A DNA stretch of 64,000 bases from Chryseobacterium taichungense (GTDB lineage Bacteria > Bacteroidota > Bacteroidia > Flavobacteriales > Weeksellaceae): NCBI RefSeq assembly GCF_900109935.1, contig NZ_FOBV01000001.1, positions 248,001-312,000 on the forward strand, written 5' to 3'. Numbering within the stretch: position 1 is the first letter of the stretch; the number at the start of each line of letters is the position of its first letter. Below, in pieces: positions 1 through 8,139 of the stretch. A program made the position numbers and the translations under genes. The notes under the pieces are model-generated. The model had not been told where the DNA came from and did no database searches. It worked only from the letters and a program-made list of their open reading frames with translations.

Positions 1-516
1 TCGGTGCTGAATTTTGGTGAAAAATTGGGAATGGTATTTCTTCAGCTTCATGATAACTTTAAACCTAAAGACTATGACAGACTGGAAAAATTCGTCAAGG
101 ACTGGCCGAAAGAAGTACCATTAGCTATTGAGTTAAGAAATACCGAATGGTTTACCGATGAAAATATTTTCAATACCACCTGCGAGCTTTTTGAAGCCAA
201 TAATATTACAAATATCATCGTAGATACGGCAGGCAGAAGAGATATGCTTCATATGCGTCTTACAACACCTACAGCGTTTATCCGTTATGTAGGAGCCAAT
301 GCAGAAAGTGATTATGACAGGTTGGATGACTGGATGAAACATCTTACAAAATGGAAAAAAGAAGGACTTCAAAATGTTTACTTTTTTGTACACCAAAATA
401 TTGAAAAAGCTTCACCTTTATTGTCTGCATATTTTATAAAAAAAATGAATGAAGAGTGGAAAACGGACCTTCACGTCCCAAAAATGGCGACGGAAAGCAC
501 CGGTACATTATTTTAG
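1..516 (+). CDS. DUF72 (YecE-like) protein, 3' part
   Basis: The reading frame is open at the left edge, so only the C-terminal 171 residues or so of the protein are present. The segments LGMVFLQLHDNF, PLAIELRNTEWF, TNIIVDTAGRRD, AFIRYVGAN and VYFFVHQN follow the order seen in DUF72/YecE proteins, a TIM-barrel family of uncharted biochemical role. The GTG at position 4 is probably an internal Val codon, since a full-length member has about 100 more residues upstream. The end is intact. There is no close downstream partner, and 185 bp of AT-rich DNA follow. Family assignment is confident; the function is unknown. Confidence 0.85.
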   Translation, partial: SVLNFGEKLGMVFLQLHDNFKPKDYDRLEKFVKDWPKEVPLAIELRNTEWFTDENIFNTTCELFEANNITNIIVDTAGRRDMLHMRLTTPTAFIRYVGANAESDYDRLDDWMKHLTKWKKEGLQNVYFFVHQNIEKASPLLSAYFIKKMNEEWKTDLHVPKMATESTGTLF

Positions 517-701
517 CAGCTGATACATTTTAATTTTATTCACTTTTCAGTGGAATGATTTTCGTTGAAATTATATTTTAGAGAAAAAAAATTAACCTTT
601 TTTGCCGAAAAAAAAATTAATCGCCAAAACCTTTCTCATATTATTATTAATTTAAAAGTATGATAACTTTAATTTAATAACACTCTTAAAAAACAACAAA
701 T

Positions 702-932
702 ATGGAAAAGGAGATATGCAAAGTAAGCATCTCAACAAGCTTTCTTGGAGATGAGTATATTTTTTACGAAAATGACAAAATCAAAAGAGTTTATGATAAC
801 AACAGTTTAAGCTCCGATGTCACAGAATGGCTGGAAGCTAAGCAAATCAGTAAACAAAACAAAGATAAAATTATCAGAAAATGTCCTGAAGAATTTAAGG
901 AAAGAATAATGCTGATTTTAGATTATCCTTAA
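702..932 (+). CDS. small hypothetical protein (76 aa)
   Basis: A 76-residue soluble, charged protein that starts at ATG after an AT-rich leader and ends just before a strong bidirectional terminator. It contains no cysteine cluster, signal peptide or membrane segment. The N-terminal half (ICKVSISTSFLGDEYIFYEND) looks like beta strands, and the C-terminal half is a Lys/Glu-rich helix. I recognise no family. The terminator placed exactly behind the stop codon and codon use like that of the neighbours argue that it is a real, separately transcribed gene rather than a chance frame. Confidence 0.6.
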   Translation: MEKEICKVSISTSFLGDEYIFYENDKIKRVYDNNSLSSDVTEWLEAKQISKQNKDKIIRKCPEEFKERIMLILDYP

Positions 933-958
933 TTTTTTAGTTCAATAAAGTTTTCATA

Positions 959-991
959 AAATTTCCGGCTTGCTTCGCAAGCCGGAAATTT
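959..991. terminator. bidirectional intrinsic terminator
   Basis: A perfect 15-bp inverted repeat (AAATTTCCGGCTTGC, then a 3-nt loop, then its complement). It separates the convergent genes at 702-932 and 990-1577 and overlaps the stop codon of the minus-strand gene. Confidence 0.8.
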
Positions 992-1577
992 ATTTTCTTC
1001 TCATTAGCAGCATAAGATTAAGAAATAATAGAAGAAAATCGAGTGTCACCCAGATTCCTACCTTTATGTTCTCATAATTATAAGCCTCTATCTGCTTTTT
1101 AGCCAGATCTGAAAGCTTTACACTTTGATTGATGTAATTCCTTATTTCAATAATCTGGTCTATATTTTTATTAGGAAGTGCGTGTTGTGAAAAATACACA
1201 AGGTTTTTCCCTAAATAACCGACAATCCAGTATTCATCAGACTTATCCATTGTAAGATATTCAATCCTGTAATATTCAGGTCGGACTTTCCCAATGTGTT
1301 TTGTATCAATTACTTTACCTACCTCAGAATCGTTAAGTGTTATCACGTAGAAATCAAGCGGTTGAGGAATCTTATTAATCACCTGCAGCGCCAAAGAATT
1401 CTCTACAATTCCTACGGAACTTTTCTTAATAAACCAATACGTAAAAATAGAAATTGAAAATACGATACTGACGATACGGAACAATTTTGCCCATTCGGCT
1501 CCTTTCCCTCTTTTAATTTTAGACAAAAGAAGAGAGATTACCAAAGCCCAGAAGATAGCCAAAACAATGAATACCAT
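990..1577 (-). CDS. hypothetical membrane protein (195 aa)
   Basis: A 195-residue protein with two N-terminal hydrophobic segments (about residues 1-20 and 31-50), a roughly 120-residue extracytoplasmic-looking domain, and a final membrane helix (about 172-191, WVTLDFLLLFLNLMLLM). The middle domain (YRIEYLTMDKSDEYWIVGYLGKNLVYF) has no motif I can assign. A -7 promoter box lies five bases ahead of the ATG, so the mRNA may be leaderless. The gene stands alone, with its stop codon inside a terminator hairpin. Function unknown. Confidence 0.7.
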   Translation of the reverse strand: MVFIVLAIFWALVISLLLSKIKRGKGAEWAKLFRIVSIVFSISIFTYWFIKKSSVGIVENSLALQVINKIPQPLDFYVITLNDSEVGKVIDTKHIGKVRPEYYRIEYLTMDKSDEYWIVGYLGKNLVYFSQHALPNKNIDQIIEIRNYINQSVKLSDLAKKQIEAYNYENIKVGIWVTLDFLLLFLNLMLLMRRK

Positions 1578-1581
1578 ACTG

Positions 1582-1589
1582 CAAAGATA
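1582..1589 (-). promoter_or_regulatory. -7 box abutting start codon
   Basis: TATCTTTG on the minus strand matches the Bacteroidota TAnnTTTG -7 element. Its last G is 5 nt before the ATG at 1577, predicting transcription start at or next to the start codon. I see no convincing -33 TTG. Confidence 0.5.
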
Positions 1590-1618
1590 CTTATTTTAAT
1601 AAGCTTTCAGCAGAAATA

Positions 1619-2263
1619 TCAGCTGACGTTCCATTCTTTATAAAACTGGTCGAGAAACTGCAGCATAAAATCATGTCTTTTAGTAGCAATTTCTTTTCCT
1701 TTCCGTGTATTCATAAGGTCTTTCAGCAGAAGAAGCTTTTCATAAAAATGATTAACGGTAGTTCCATCAGACTTTTTATATTCCTCTTTCGACATATTCA
1801 GTTTGGGCTTAATTTCAGGATCATACATCAGATTATTTTTAAAACCTCCGAAATTGAATGTTCTGGCAATTCCGATTGCGCCAATTGCATCAATCCTGTC
1901 GGCATCCTGAACAATTTTGAGCTCAATAGGAAGATGTTCGGGAGCTTCTGCCCTGTTTTTAAACGAAATATTTTTAATAATAAATAAAACTTTCTCAATA
2001 ATACCTTCCGGAGCATCCTGGTTTTCCAGAAACTCACGCGAAACTTTAAGAGCAACCGTTTCATCACCATTGTGAAATTTCGGGTCGGCTATATCATGAA
2101 GGAGCGCTCCCAATTCGACAACTTCAATATTGCATTCTTCCGTTTCAGCAATATTTTTAGACAGCTTCCAAACTCTTTCAATATGATACCAGTCGTGACC
2201 GGCTTCGGCGCCTTTCAGCTTTTCTTTGACAAATTCTACAGTGTTTTCAATCAGATTCTTCAT
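1619..2263 (-). CDS. HD-domain phosphohydrolase
   Basis: A 214-residue cytosolic metal-dependent phosphohydrolase of the HD superfamily. The metal ligands are visible in order: H23 and H27 (GHDWYHIERV), the H56-D57 doublet (ALLHDIAD) and D120/D122 (VQDADRIDAIGAIG). The length and the DADRIDAIGAIGIAR motif fit the YedJ-like subgroup, whose physiological substrate is not settled. The ATG overlaps the stop of the upstream alpha/beta hydrolase gene by 4 nt, so the two are probably translationally coupled. The fold is confident; the substrate is not predictable. Confidence 0.88.
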   Translation of the reverse strand: MKNLIENTVEFVKEKLKGAEAGHDWYHIERVWKLSKNIAETEECNIEVVELGALLHDIADPKFHNGDETVALKVSREFLENQDAPEGIIEKVLFIIKNISFKNRAEAPEHLPIELKIVQDADRIDAIGAIGIARTFNFGGFKNNLMYDPEIKPKLNMSKEEYKKSDGTTVNHFYEKLLLLKDLMNTRKGKEIATKRHDFMLQFLDQFYKEWNVS

Positions 2264-3102
2264 TTATTCAATTCATTTAAAATAATATTCCAGAGCTTTC
2301 TATTGTAGCTTCTAAAAAAGTTAACATGCCCGATCTCTCCTTTTTCGGATTCGGAAGTTTTGATCAGTCTGTAAGTAGGCCTTAGATTAGGATAAGTATC
2401 ATTGAGAAGGCTCTTCACTCCTTTCTCGGTAAGCCATACATCATCTTCAGCCCTGATCACGAATGTTTTCTGTGTTAAAATTTTAGAATAATCATCGGTT
2501 TTTTCTAATAAACCGTTGGTTGATTTTCTGTTTAAAATTAAGGTTCTCCAGTCATATGCGCAATTTTTCGGAAGACTTTCTCCCAATCCAAACCATTGCG
2601 CCGGGAAATAGCCTAATAATGTTGTCATTACCGGTTGCGCGATCCCAAAGCCAAGATACGCTTCTATTTTTGTTCTGAATTTTAAATTTCCTACAAATGC
2701 ATTCTGAGTTCCTACGAAGACAAATTCGTCAAAAATACCTGAGTCTTTATTCATTCCTAAAATTAAAGCGCCAACAGAATGGCCAAGACAATATTTCTGA
2801 TAATCATTAAAATTAATTTTAATATAGTCCGTTAATGCTTTATAATCTTTCGATCCCCAGATTCTCATAGAAGCTTTGAAACCTTTCATATTTTTCGGCT
2901 TTGAAAGTCCGATTCCACGATAATCGTAAGTAAGAACAGTAAATCCCTTTTCGGAAAAATATTTCGCAAAAGAAAAGTAAACATGCTGTTTAACTCCTGT
3001 TGCAGAATTGATGAGCAAAAGTTTATGATTGCTTTTTTCAGGCAAAAAAAGATGAGCCGCGATCGAGAAAGAATCTTCTGTAGTAAGAACTAACTTTTCC
3101 AT
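2260..3102 (-). CDS. alpha/beta hydrolase
   Basis: A 280-residue alpha/beta hydrolase with no signal peptide, so probably cytosolic. It shows the nucleophile elbow GHSVGA (S109), an oxyanion-strand region LLLINSATGVKQHVY (about 28-42), the typical TYDYRGIGLS strand-turn (58-67), an acidic residue in RAEDDVWL (about 216) and a His in GEIGHVNFF (about 258). This layout fits the COG4757-type predicted hydrolases; the substrate is unknown. It is the first gene of a two-gene operon with the HD phosphohydrolase, overlapping it by 4 nt. Confidence 0.85.
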   Translation of the reverse strand: MEKLVLTTEDSFSIAAHLFLPEKSNHKLLLINSATGVKQHVYFSFAKYFSEKGFTVLTYDYRGIGLSKPKNMKGFKASMRIWGSKDYKALTDYIKINFNDYQKYCLGHSVGALILGMNKDSGIFDEFVFVGTQNAFVGNLKFRTKIEAYLGFGIAQPVMTTLLGYFPAQWFGLGESLPKNCAYDWRTLILNRKSTNGLLEKTDDYSKILTQKTFVIRAEDDVWLTEKGVKSLLNDTYPNLRPTYRLIKTSESEKGEIGHVNFFRSYNRKLWNIILNELNK

Positions 3103-3189
3103 AGATAAAAGAAAAAATCCACTATAAAAGTGGAAATATTAGTTTAAATTTTGAGCTAAATCTTAAAACTTCGATATGTAACAAATAGT

Positions 3190-4080
3190 TTATGAAGTAA
3201 AATCCGATAATCTGGGAAGCCCTGTCTGAGAACCTTTTTTTGCAGAAACTCTTGCAGAAACTTCATTCCCGAATTTTACACAGTCATGAATATCATTATT
3301 ATGACACAATGCAACGGAAAATCCTGTCGTGAAAGCATCTCCCATTCCCAATTTATAGATTGCACTGTCTTTGTCATTCCTGCAATATTTCATTTCGGTG
3401 CCATCGAAATATACGGTCGAATTGATGTCATCACGTACAAAAACTTTATTAAAGTATTTTTTAAGAATCTCTTCTCTTTGATCCTCTCCAAAAAGAATAT
3501 GCAGTTCGTTACTCTTTACGATAATAAAATCAAGATCTTCAATGATTTCATCTTTGAGCCGCTGAGCCGGTGATGCGTAAAGTCCAACTTTTCTGCCGTA
3601 ATTTTTAGCCTTTTTAATGGTATACTCAACAACATCCATCGAAACCTCCAGCTGGAGAAGAACGAGATCTGCCGTTTGAAAATATCGGTCTGCAGATTCT
3701 ACGTGCTGTGTGCTTAAATAATTATTTGCAGCCGGGACGACAACAATAGCCGAATTTCCCTTTGAAGTTGTCACATAAGCTGTACCGCTCGCATCATGAT
3801 CTGTTTCAAAAACGAAATCAACATTTACATTTTCACTGATCATATTTCTCATAATCTGCTGTCCAAGCGGATCCATTCCCACACAACCGATAAAGTGCAC
3901 ACTGGCCCCCAATCTTGCAGCGCCAACAGCCTGATTGGCTCCTTTTCCTCCAAAAAAACTTTCTGAAGTAGCAGCAATGACTGTTTCGTTTTTACCGGGA
4001 AGCTTTTCGGTTTCCAGAATAAGATCTATTGATGAGCTTCCTACAACTACAATTTTCGGTTGTTCTGATGAGAAATTCAT
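3190..4080 (-). CDS. rbsK: PfkB-family sugar kinase, ribokinase-like
   Basis: A 296-residue kinase expected to phosphorylate a furanose sugar such as ribose at the 5 position with ATP. The N-terminal PfkB signature FGGKGANQAVGAARLGA (from residue 43) is typical of ribokinase. The catalytic region near the C-terminus reads KLGMGDAF (residues 243-250), with D248 as the expected base; the usual text here is TGAGDxF, so two anion-hole positions differ. It stands alone without a ribose transporter or RbsD beside it. Ribokinase is the best guess, but another PfkB sugar or nucleoside kinase is possible. Confidence 0.75.
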   Translation of the reverse strand: MNFSSEQPKIVVVGSSSIDLILETEKLPGKNETVIAATSESFFGGKGANQAVGAARLGASVHFIGCVGMDPLGQQIMRNMISENVNVDFVFETDHDASGTAYVTTSKGNSAIVVVPAANNYLSTQHVESADRYFQTADLVLLQLEVSMDVVEYTIKKAKNYGRKVGLYASPAQRLKDEIIEDLDFIIVKSNELHILFGEDQREEILKKYFNKVFVRDDINSTVYFDGTEMKYCRNDKDSAIYKLGMGDAFTTGFSVALCHNNDIHDCVKFGNEVSARVSAKKGSQTGLPRLSDFTS

Positions 4081-4123
4081 ATTTTAATAATTTGTGTGTT
4101 GGTGTTGATTATGATGAATAACT

Positions 4124-4759
4124 TTAGCTGATTTCTATAAATTCAGTCACAATTTTTACCGGATCATTATTTTTATCATAAGCAATATAGCTTGCGTAAA
4201 ATCCTTCACCATATCCGGTTTCAAAGGCAAAAATAGTTCCAGGATGATCTTCAGAAGGTTTTAAAAATGCATATTGATCAATCGCTCCGTTTTCATCAAA
4301 AAAATATTCATGGAAAAACTCTTCGTAAATACCCATGAAATCTACTCCTTTACTGTGATATAATCTTTGCTCAAGATCATTAAGGCTGTTCTGTGCATCT
4401 GCATCCATAAAACATCCCATCCCACTTTCTACAGGATATCCGAAAACTTCGCCTTCTTCCAGATCTTTTACATTTTGCCCTTCTGTCGTAGCAAGCTTCC
4501 AGTCGAAAATCTCTTCCTGACTGAAAATAATTTCTGCGTATGCTACACAATTACTTTCTCTTTCTTTATGCAACAAAACAGAAAAGTCTCCTTTCGGAAA
4601 TACTGTGGTAAAAGATTTCATATCATTCGTGATCACAGGATCACAAGCGACAAGATGACCGCTGGAAAGATATATTTTCCCAACTTCAAAACTTTCCAGC
4701 AAAGGACTTTCTATAAAGTTTTTGGAGAACAGTTTTTTTATGTTTTCTAAATGTGTCAT
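4124..4759 (-). CDS. DUF4241 domain protein
   Basis: A 211-residue soluble protein with the DUF4241 pattern along its length: YLSSGHLVACDP near residue 30, FPKGDFSVLLH near 75, the GYPVESGMGCFMDADA block near 107-122, and the C-terminal pair FAFETGYGEGFYASYIAYD. DUF4241 proteins have no established biochemical function; some occur in polymorphic-toxin or immunity contexts, but nothing here points that way. It lies 43 bp downstream of the ribokinase-like gene's ATG region and upstream of a repeat-rich gap before valS. Confidence 0.85.
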   Translation of the reverse strand: MTHLENIKKLFSKNFIESPLLESFEVGKIYLSSGHLVACDPVITNDMKSFTTVFPKGDFSVLLHKERESNCVAYAEIIFSQEEIFDWKLATTEGQNVKDLEEGEVFGYPVESGMGCFMDADAQNSLNDLEQRLYHSKGVDFMGIYEEFFHEYFFDENGAIDQYAFLKPSEDHPGTIFAFETGYGEGFYASYIAYDKNNDPVKIVTEFIEIS

Positions 4760-4767
4760 GTTATATT

Positions 4768-4810
4768 CAGGCTAAGATTAAGGTTCAGGCTAAGCGAGAC
4801 TCAACCTTAA
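4768..4810. repeat. intergenic direct and inverted repeat
   Basis: CAGGCTAAG occurs at 4768-4776 and again at 4786-4794. TTAAGGTT (4778-4785) is mirrored by AACCTTAA (4803-4810). It lies directly behind valS and could fold as a terminator or be a copy of a dispersed repeat. Confidence 0.5.
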
Positions 4811-4823
4811 CCTAAACCTTTTA

Positions 4824-7454
4824 TTATAAACTTTTTAATTTCTCTTCTAAAATCGCAATCTTATCAAGTGCATCTTTTTGTTTTTTGCGCTCAACTTCTA
4901 CGATTTCAGGTTTTGCATTGGCAACAAACTTTTCGTTGGAAAGCTTTTTGTCTACAGAGATTAAAAATCCTTTTAAGTATTTTAATTCTTCCTCAGTCTT
5001 CTTCTTTTCTTCTTCTAAATCAAGGTTTTCACTTAAAGGAATTGAAATTTCTGTCGCTCCTACCAAAAATGTGAAACTTGGCTTGTCGGTTTTTGTTCCG
5101 AAATGAATTTCTGAAACATTGGCCAGCTTTCTGATGACAGCTTCATTCGCAAAAGCTGTCGCATTGGTATAAATTTCAGCGACTTCTCTTGGCGAAATTC
5201 CTTTTGTCTGACGGTAATTTCTAACTCCGGAAATCAATTCTGCCGCAGTTTCAAAGTTTTTAATAACTTCTTCATTAAAAGCTTCTGCTTTTTTCTGCTG
5301 AGCAATAACCAGTGCTTCTTCAGTATTCCTTTCAGAAATTGTCTGCCATAATTCCTCTGTTAAGAAAGGCATAAACGGATGAAGCAATTTCATTAATTCT
5401 TCAAAGAAATAAATGGTTTTATGATACACTTCTTTAGAAATTCCTTCGCCATAATTTGGTTTGATAGCCTCTAAATACCAACCACAGAAATCATCCCAGA
5501 TTAATTTATAAATCAAATGCAAGGCATCAGAAATTCTGAACTTTTCAAACTGATCGCTGATTTCAGCAATGGTTTTATTTAATTTATTTTTAAACCATTC
5601 GATTGTCTGATTTTCAGTAACATTGGCAGATTTATCTTCATGATTCCACATATTGATCAGTCTGAAAGCATTCCAGATCTTCGTCATGAAATTTCTTCCC
5701 TGCAACATTAAATCTTCATCAAAAAGAAGGTCATTTCCTGCCGCGGAACTTAATAAAATTCCGACACGAACGCCATCTGCTCCATATTTATCCATCAATT
5801 CAAGCGGATCCGGAGAATTTCCTAAAGATTTTGACATCTTTCTTCTCTGCTTATCTCTTACAATTCCTGTAAAATAAACATTTTTGAACGGAACTTCTTT
5901 TCTGTATTCCAACCCTGCCATGATCATTCTTGCTACCCAGAAGAAAATAATATCCGGACCCGTCACCAAATCTGAAGTTGGGTAATAATAGTTGATATCT
6001 TTATTTTCAGGATCAAGCAATCCGTCGAAAACTGACATTGGCCACAACCATGATGAGAACCAAGTATCAAGAGCGTCTTCGTCTTGTTTTAGGTTGTTGG
6101 TTGTAAGTTGGTCGTTGTTGGTTTTTTGTTTTGCAAGTTCTAATGCTTCTTCGATGTTTTCTGCAACGACAAAGTCATTTTCTCCATCACCATAATAATA
6201 GGCAGGAATTTGCTGCCCCCACCAAAGCTGTCGGGAGATGTTCCAGTCGCAGATGTTTTCCATCCAGTGCTTGTAGGTATTTTTGAATTTTTCAGGATAA
6301 AATTTAACCTCATCATCCATTACAACATCCAGGGCAGGCTTTGCAATTTCAGACATTTTTAAGAACCATTGTACAGAAACTTTAGGTTCGATTACCGCAC
6401 CCGTTCTTTCAGATGTTCCTACTTTATTTACATAATCTTCTGCCTTTAACAAAAGATCTTTTTCTTCTAATTCTTTTGCGATCTGCTTTCTAACTTCGAA
6501 TCTGTTTTTTCCGGCGTAATGTAACCCGTACTCATTAAGATTTCCGTCATCATCCAGAGCATCAATCATCTGAAGATTGTGCTTTTGCCCGATTTCATAG
6601 TCATTAACATCGTGAGCCGGTGTAATTTTCAATGCACCTGTTCCGAATTCAATATCCACATATTCATCTTCAATAATCGGAATTACCCTGTTTACAATCG
6701 GTACGATTACTTTTTTACCCTTTAAATGAGCATATCTTTCATCATTAGGATTGATACAAACGGCAGTATCTCCGAAAATAGTTTCAGGACGCGTTGTCGC
6801 AACCGACAAATATTCGTCGGTATCTGAGCCTGTCGAAGATTCGATGGCATATTTTAGGAAATATAATTTTCCGTTTTGCTCTTTGAAGATTACTTCTTCG
6901 TCGGAAATATTGGTTTTTGCTTCCGGATCCCAGTTTACCATTCTGTAACCACGATAGATCAATCCTTTATTATAAAGATCAACAAAAGATTTGATAACCT
7001 GCTGAGAAAGTTTTGGTTCCATTGTAAACCGCGTTCTGTCCCAATCGCAAGAGCAACCCAGCTTTTTAAGCTGCTCCAGAATTGTTCCTCCGTATTTGTC
7101 GGTCCAGTCCCAGGCATGTTTTAAGAATTCTTCGCGGGTAATATCAGATTTATTGACTCCTTCAGACTTCAGTTTGGCAACAACCTTCGCTTCCGTAGCA
7201 ATGGAGGCGTGATCTGTTCCCGGAATCCAGCAGGCGTTGAATCCCTGCATTCTTGCACGTCGGACCAGAACATCCTGAATGGTATTATTCAGCATATGCC
7301 CCATGTGTAAAATCCCCGTAACGTTTGGTGGAGGGATGACAACAGTGTAAGGCGGCTTTTCATTCGGCTCTGAATGGAAATAGTTATTCTCCAACCAGTA
7401 ATTGTACCACTTTTGTTCTGTTTCCTGTGGATTGTACTTTTCTGAAATCTGCAT
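4824..7454 (-). CDS. valS: valine--tRNA ligase
   Basis: An 876-residue class I aminoacyl-tRNA synthetase that attaches valine to tRNA-Val in the cytosol. It shows the HIGH box HMGH (residues 50-53, in NVTGILHMGHML), the editing domain with ATTRPETIFGDTA (about 218-230), the WWGQQIPAYY block, the KMSKS box at 539-543, and the C-terminal tRNA-binding coiled coil (about 810-876). Two stretches look like captured dispersed repeats: residues about 204-212, next to the editing domain, and about 441-457 (KTNNDQLTTNNLK), just before DALDTWFSSWLWP. The reading frame is intact, so the enzyme should work. A -7 box lies at 7483-7490. Confidence 0.98.
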   Translation of the reverse strand: MQISEKYNPQETEQKWYNYWLENNYFHSEPNEKPPYTVVIPPPNVTGILHMGHMLNNTIQDVLVRRARMQGFNACWIPGTDHASIATEAKVVAKLKSEGVNKSDITREEFLKHAWDWTDKYGGTILEQLKKLGCSCDWDRTRFTMEPKLSQQVIKSFVDLYNKGLIYRGYRMVNWDPEAKTNISDEEVIFKEQNGKLYFLKYAIESSTGSDTDEYLSVATTRPETIFGDTAVCINPNDERYAHLKGKKVIVPIVNRVIPIIEDEYVDIEFGTGALKITPAHDVNDYEIGQKHNLQMIDALDDDGNLNEYGLHYAGKNRFEVRKQIAKELEEKDLLLKAEDYVNKVGTSERTGAVIEPKVSVQWFLKMSEIAKPALDVVMDDEVKFYPEKFKNTYKHWMENICDWNISRQLWWGQQIPAYYYGDGENDFVVAENIEEALELAKQKTNNDQLTTNNLKQDEDALDTWFSSWLWPMSVFDGLLDPENKDINYYYPTSDLVTGPDIIFFWVARMIMAGLEYRKEVPFKNVYFTGIVRDKQRRKMSKSLGNSPDPLELMDKYGADGVRVGILLSSAAGNDLLFDEDLMLQGRNFMTKIWNAFRLINMWNHEDKSANVTENQTIEWFKNKLNKTIAEISDQFEKFRISDALHLIYKLIWDDFCGWYLEAIKPNYGEGISKEVYHKTIYFFEELMKLLHPFMPFLTEELWQTISERNTEEALVIAQQKKAEAFNEEVIKNFETAAELISGVRNYRQTKGISPREVAEIYTNATAFANEAVIRKLANVSEIHFGTKTDKPSFTFLVGATEISIPLSENLDLEEEKKKTEEELKYLKGFLISVDKKLSNEKFVANAKPEIVEVERKKQKDALDKIAILEEKLKSL
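6081..6133 (-). repeat. repeat-like ACCAACAAC tract inside valS
   Basis: On the coding strand AACCAACAACGACCAAC is followed by a second ACCAACAAC, giving the Asn/Thr/Gln-rich peptide at about residues 441-457. The tract resembles the AACAACCAAC intergenic repeats of flavobacteria but appears roughly length-neutral for ValS. Confidence 0.4.
6824..6838. repeat. CTGAGCCTGTCGAAG repeat half-site inside valS
   Basis: A 15-base sequence related to the palindrome at 57408-57432 (shared core GAGC-NN-GTCGAAG). It encodes part of SSTGSDT, an extra-looking loop before the editing-domain motif. Confidence 0.5.
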
Positions 7455-7482
7455 AAATTCTATTACTTTAATTTACAATTTG

Positions 7483-7490
7483 CAAAAATA
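7483..7490 (-). promoter_or_regulatory. valS -7 box
   Basis: TATTTTTG on the minus strand matches TAnnTTTG, 29 nt upstream of the valS ATG. No clear -33 TTG is visible. Confidence 0.45.
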
Positions 7491-7532
7491 GTCTAAAGAA
7501 AAAAAATTTTAAGTATGAATTAAAATAATTTT

Positions 7533-7540
7533 TAACTTTG
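7533..7540 (+). promoter_or_regulatory. -7 box of DUF1573 gene
   Basis: TAACTTTG matches the TAnnTTTG consensus, 43 nt upstream of the ATG at 7583. A -33 element is not evident. Confidence 0.5.
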
Positions 7541-7582
7541 TTTCTCAAAATTTATCTAACAACATATTTAATATTCAAGAAT

Positions 7583-8050
7583 ATGAAAAAATTAATCGCA
7601 GGAATTGCATTATTCGGAACATTCGCATTAGCATCTGCACAAACTATTACATTCGACAAAACTACTTTTGACTATGGTACAATCAAACCTAGCTCAGACG
7701 GTACAAGATTTTTTACAGTAACGAATACAGGTGACAAGCCTCTTGTTCTTTCAAACGTAAAAGCATCTTGCGGATGTACAACTCCAGAATTTAAGACAGA
7801 TCCTATCATGCCAGGAAAATCTGCTCAGATCAAAGTTGGATACAACACGGCTATCAATGGCGGATTCAACAAAATGATCGAAGTATTTTCTAATGACCCT
7901 GTTAACAGCAGAAGCGTAATTTACATCAAAGGAAATGTAGATCCAAATGCTCCGGATCCAAAACCATTAACTCCTGAAGAACTAAAAGCTAAAGCTAAGG
8001 CTGACAAAAAAGCTGCTAAAGCTGCTAAAAAAGTTGCCGCTGCAAAGTAA
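7583..8050 (+). CDS. DUF1573 domain exported protein
   Basis: A 155-residue exported protein. The ATG at 7583 is chosen because it begins a standard Sec signal peptide (MKKLIAGIALFGTFALASAQ, predicted cleavage after ASA); the in-frame TTG upstream would bury it. Residues about 25-125 form the DUF1573 Ig-like module, with the signature CGCTTPEFKTDPIMPGKSAQI and the strand pair FFTVTNTGDKPLVL / NDPVNSRSVIYIKGN. The tail after PLTPEEL is Lys/Ala-rich. DUF1573 proteins are abundant periplasmic or surface proteins in Bacteroidota with no fixed role. It is monocistronic, with its own promoter and terminator. Confidence 0.88.
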   Translation: MKKLIAGIALFGTFALASAQTITFDKTTFDYGTIKPSSDGTRFFTVTNTGDKPLVLSNVKASCGCTTPEFKTDPIMPGKSAQIKVGYNTAINGGFNKMIEVFSNDPVNSRSVIYIKGNVDPNAPDPKPLTPEELKAKAKADKKAAKAAKKVAAAK

Positions 8051-8072
8051 TTTCTACTCAAAAAAATAAAAG

Positions 8073-8098
8073 AACCGTCTCATTGAGGCGGTTTTTTT
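8073..8098 (+). terminator. intrinsic terminator
   Basis: A 9-bp stem AACCGTCTC / GAGGCGGTT (one G-U pair) with a 3-nt loop and a T7 tract, behind the DUF1573 gene. Confidence 0.85.
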
Positions 8099-8139
8099 AT
8101 TATATTTAAGTAACTGATTTAATCTTTAATTTAAACAAT

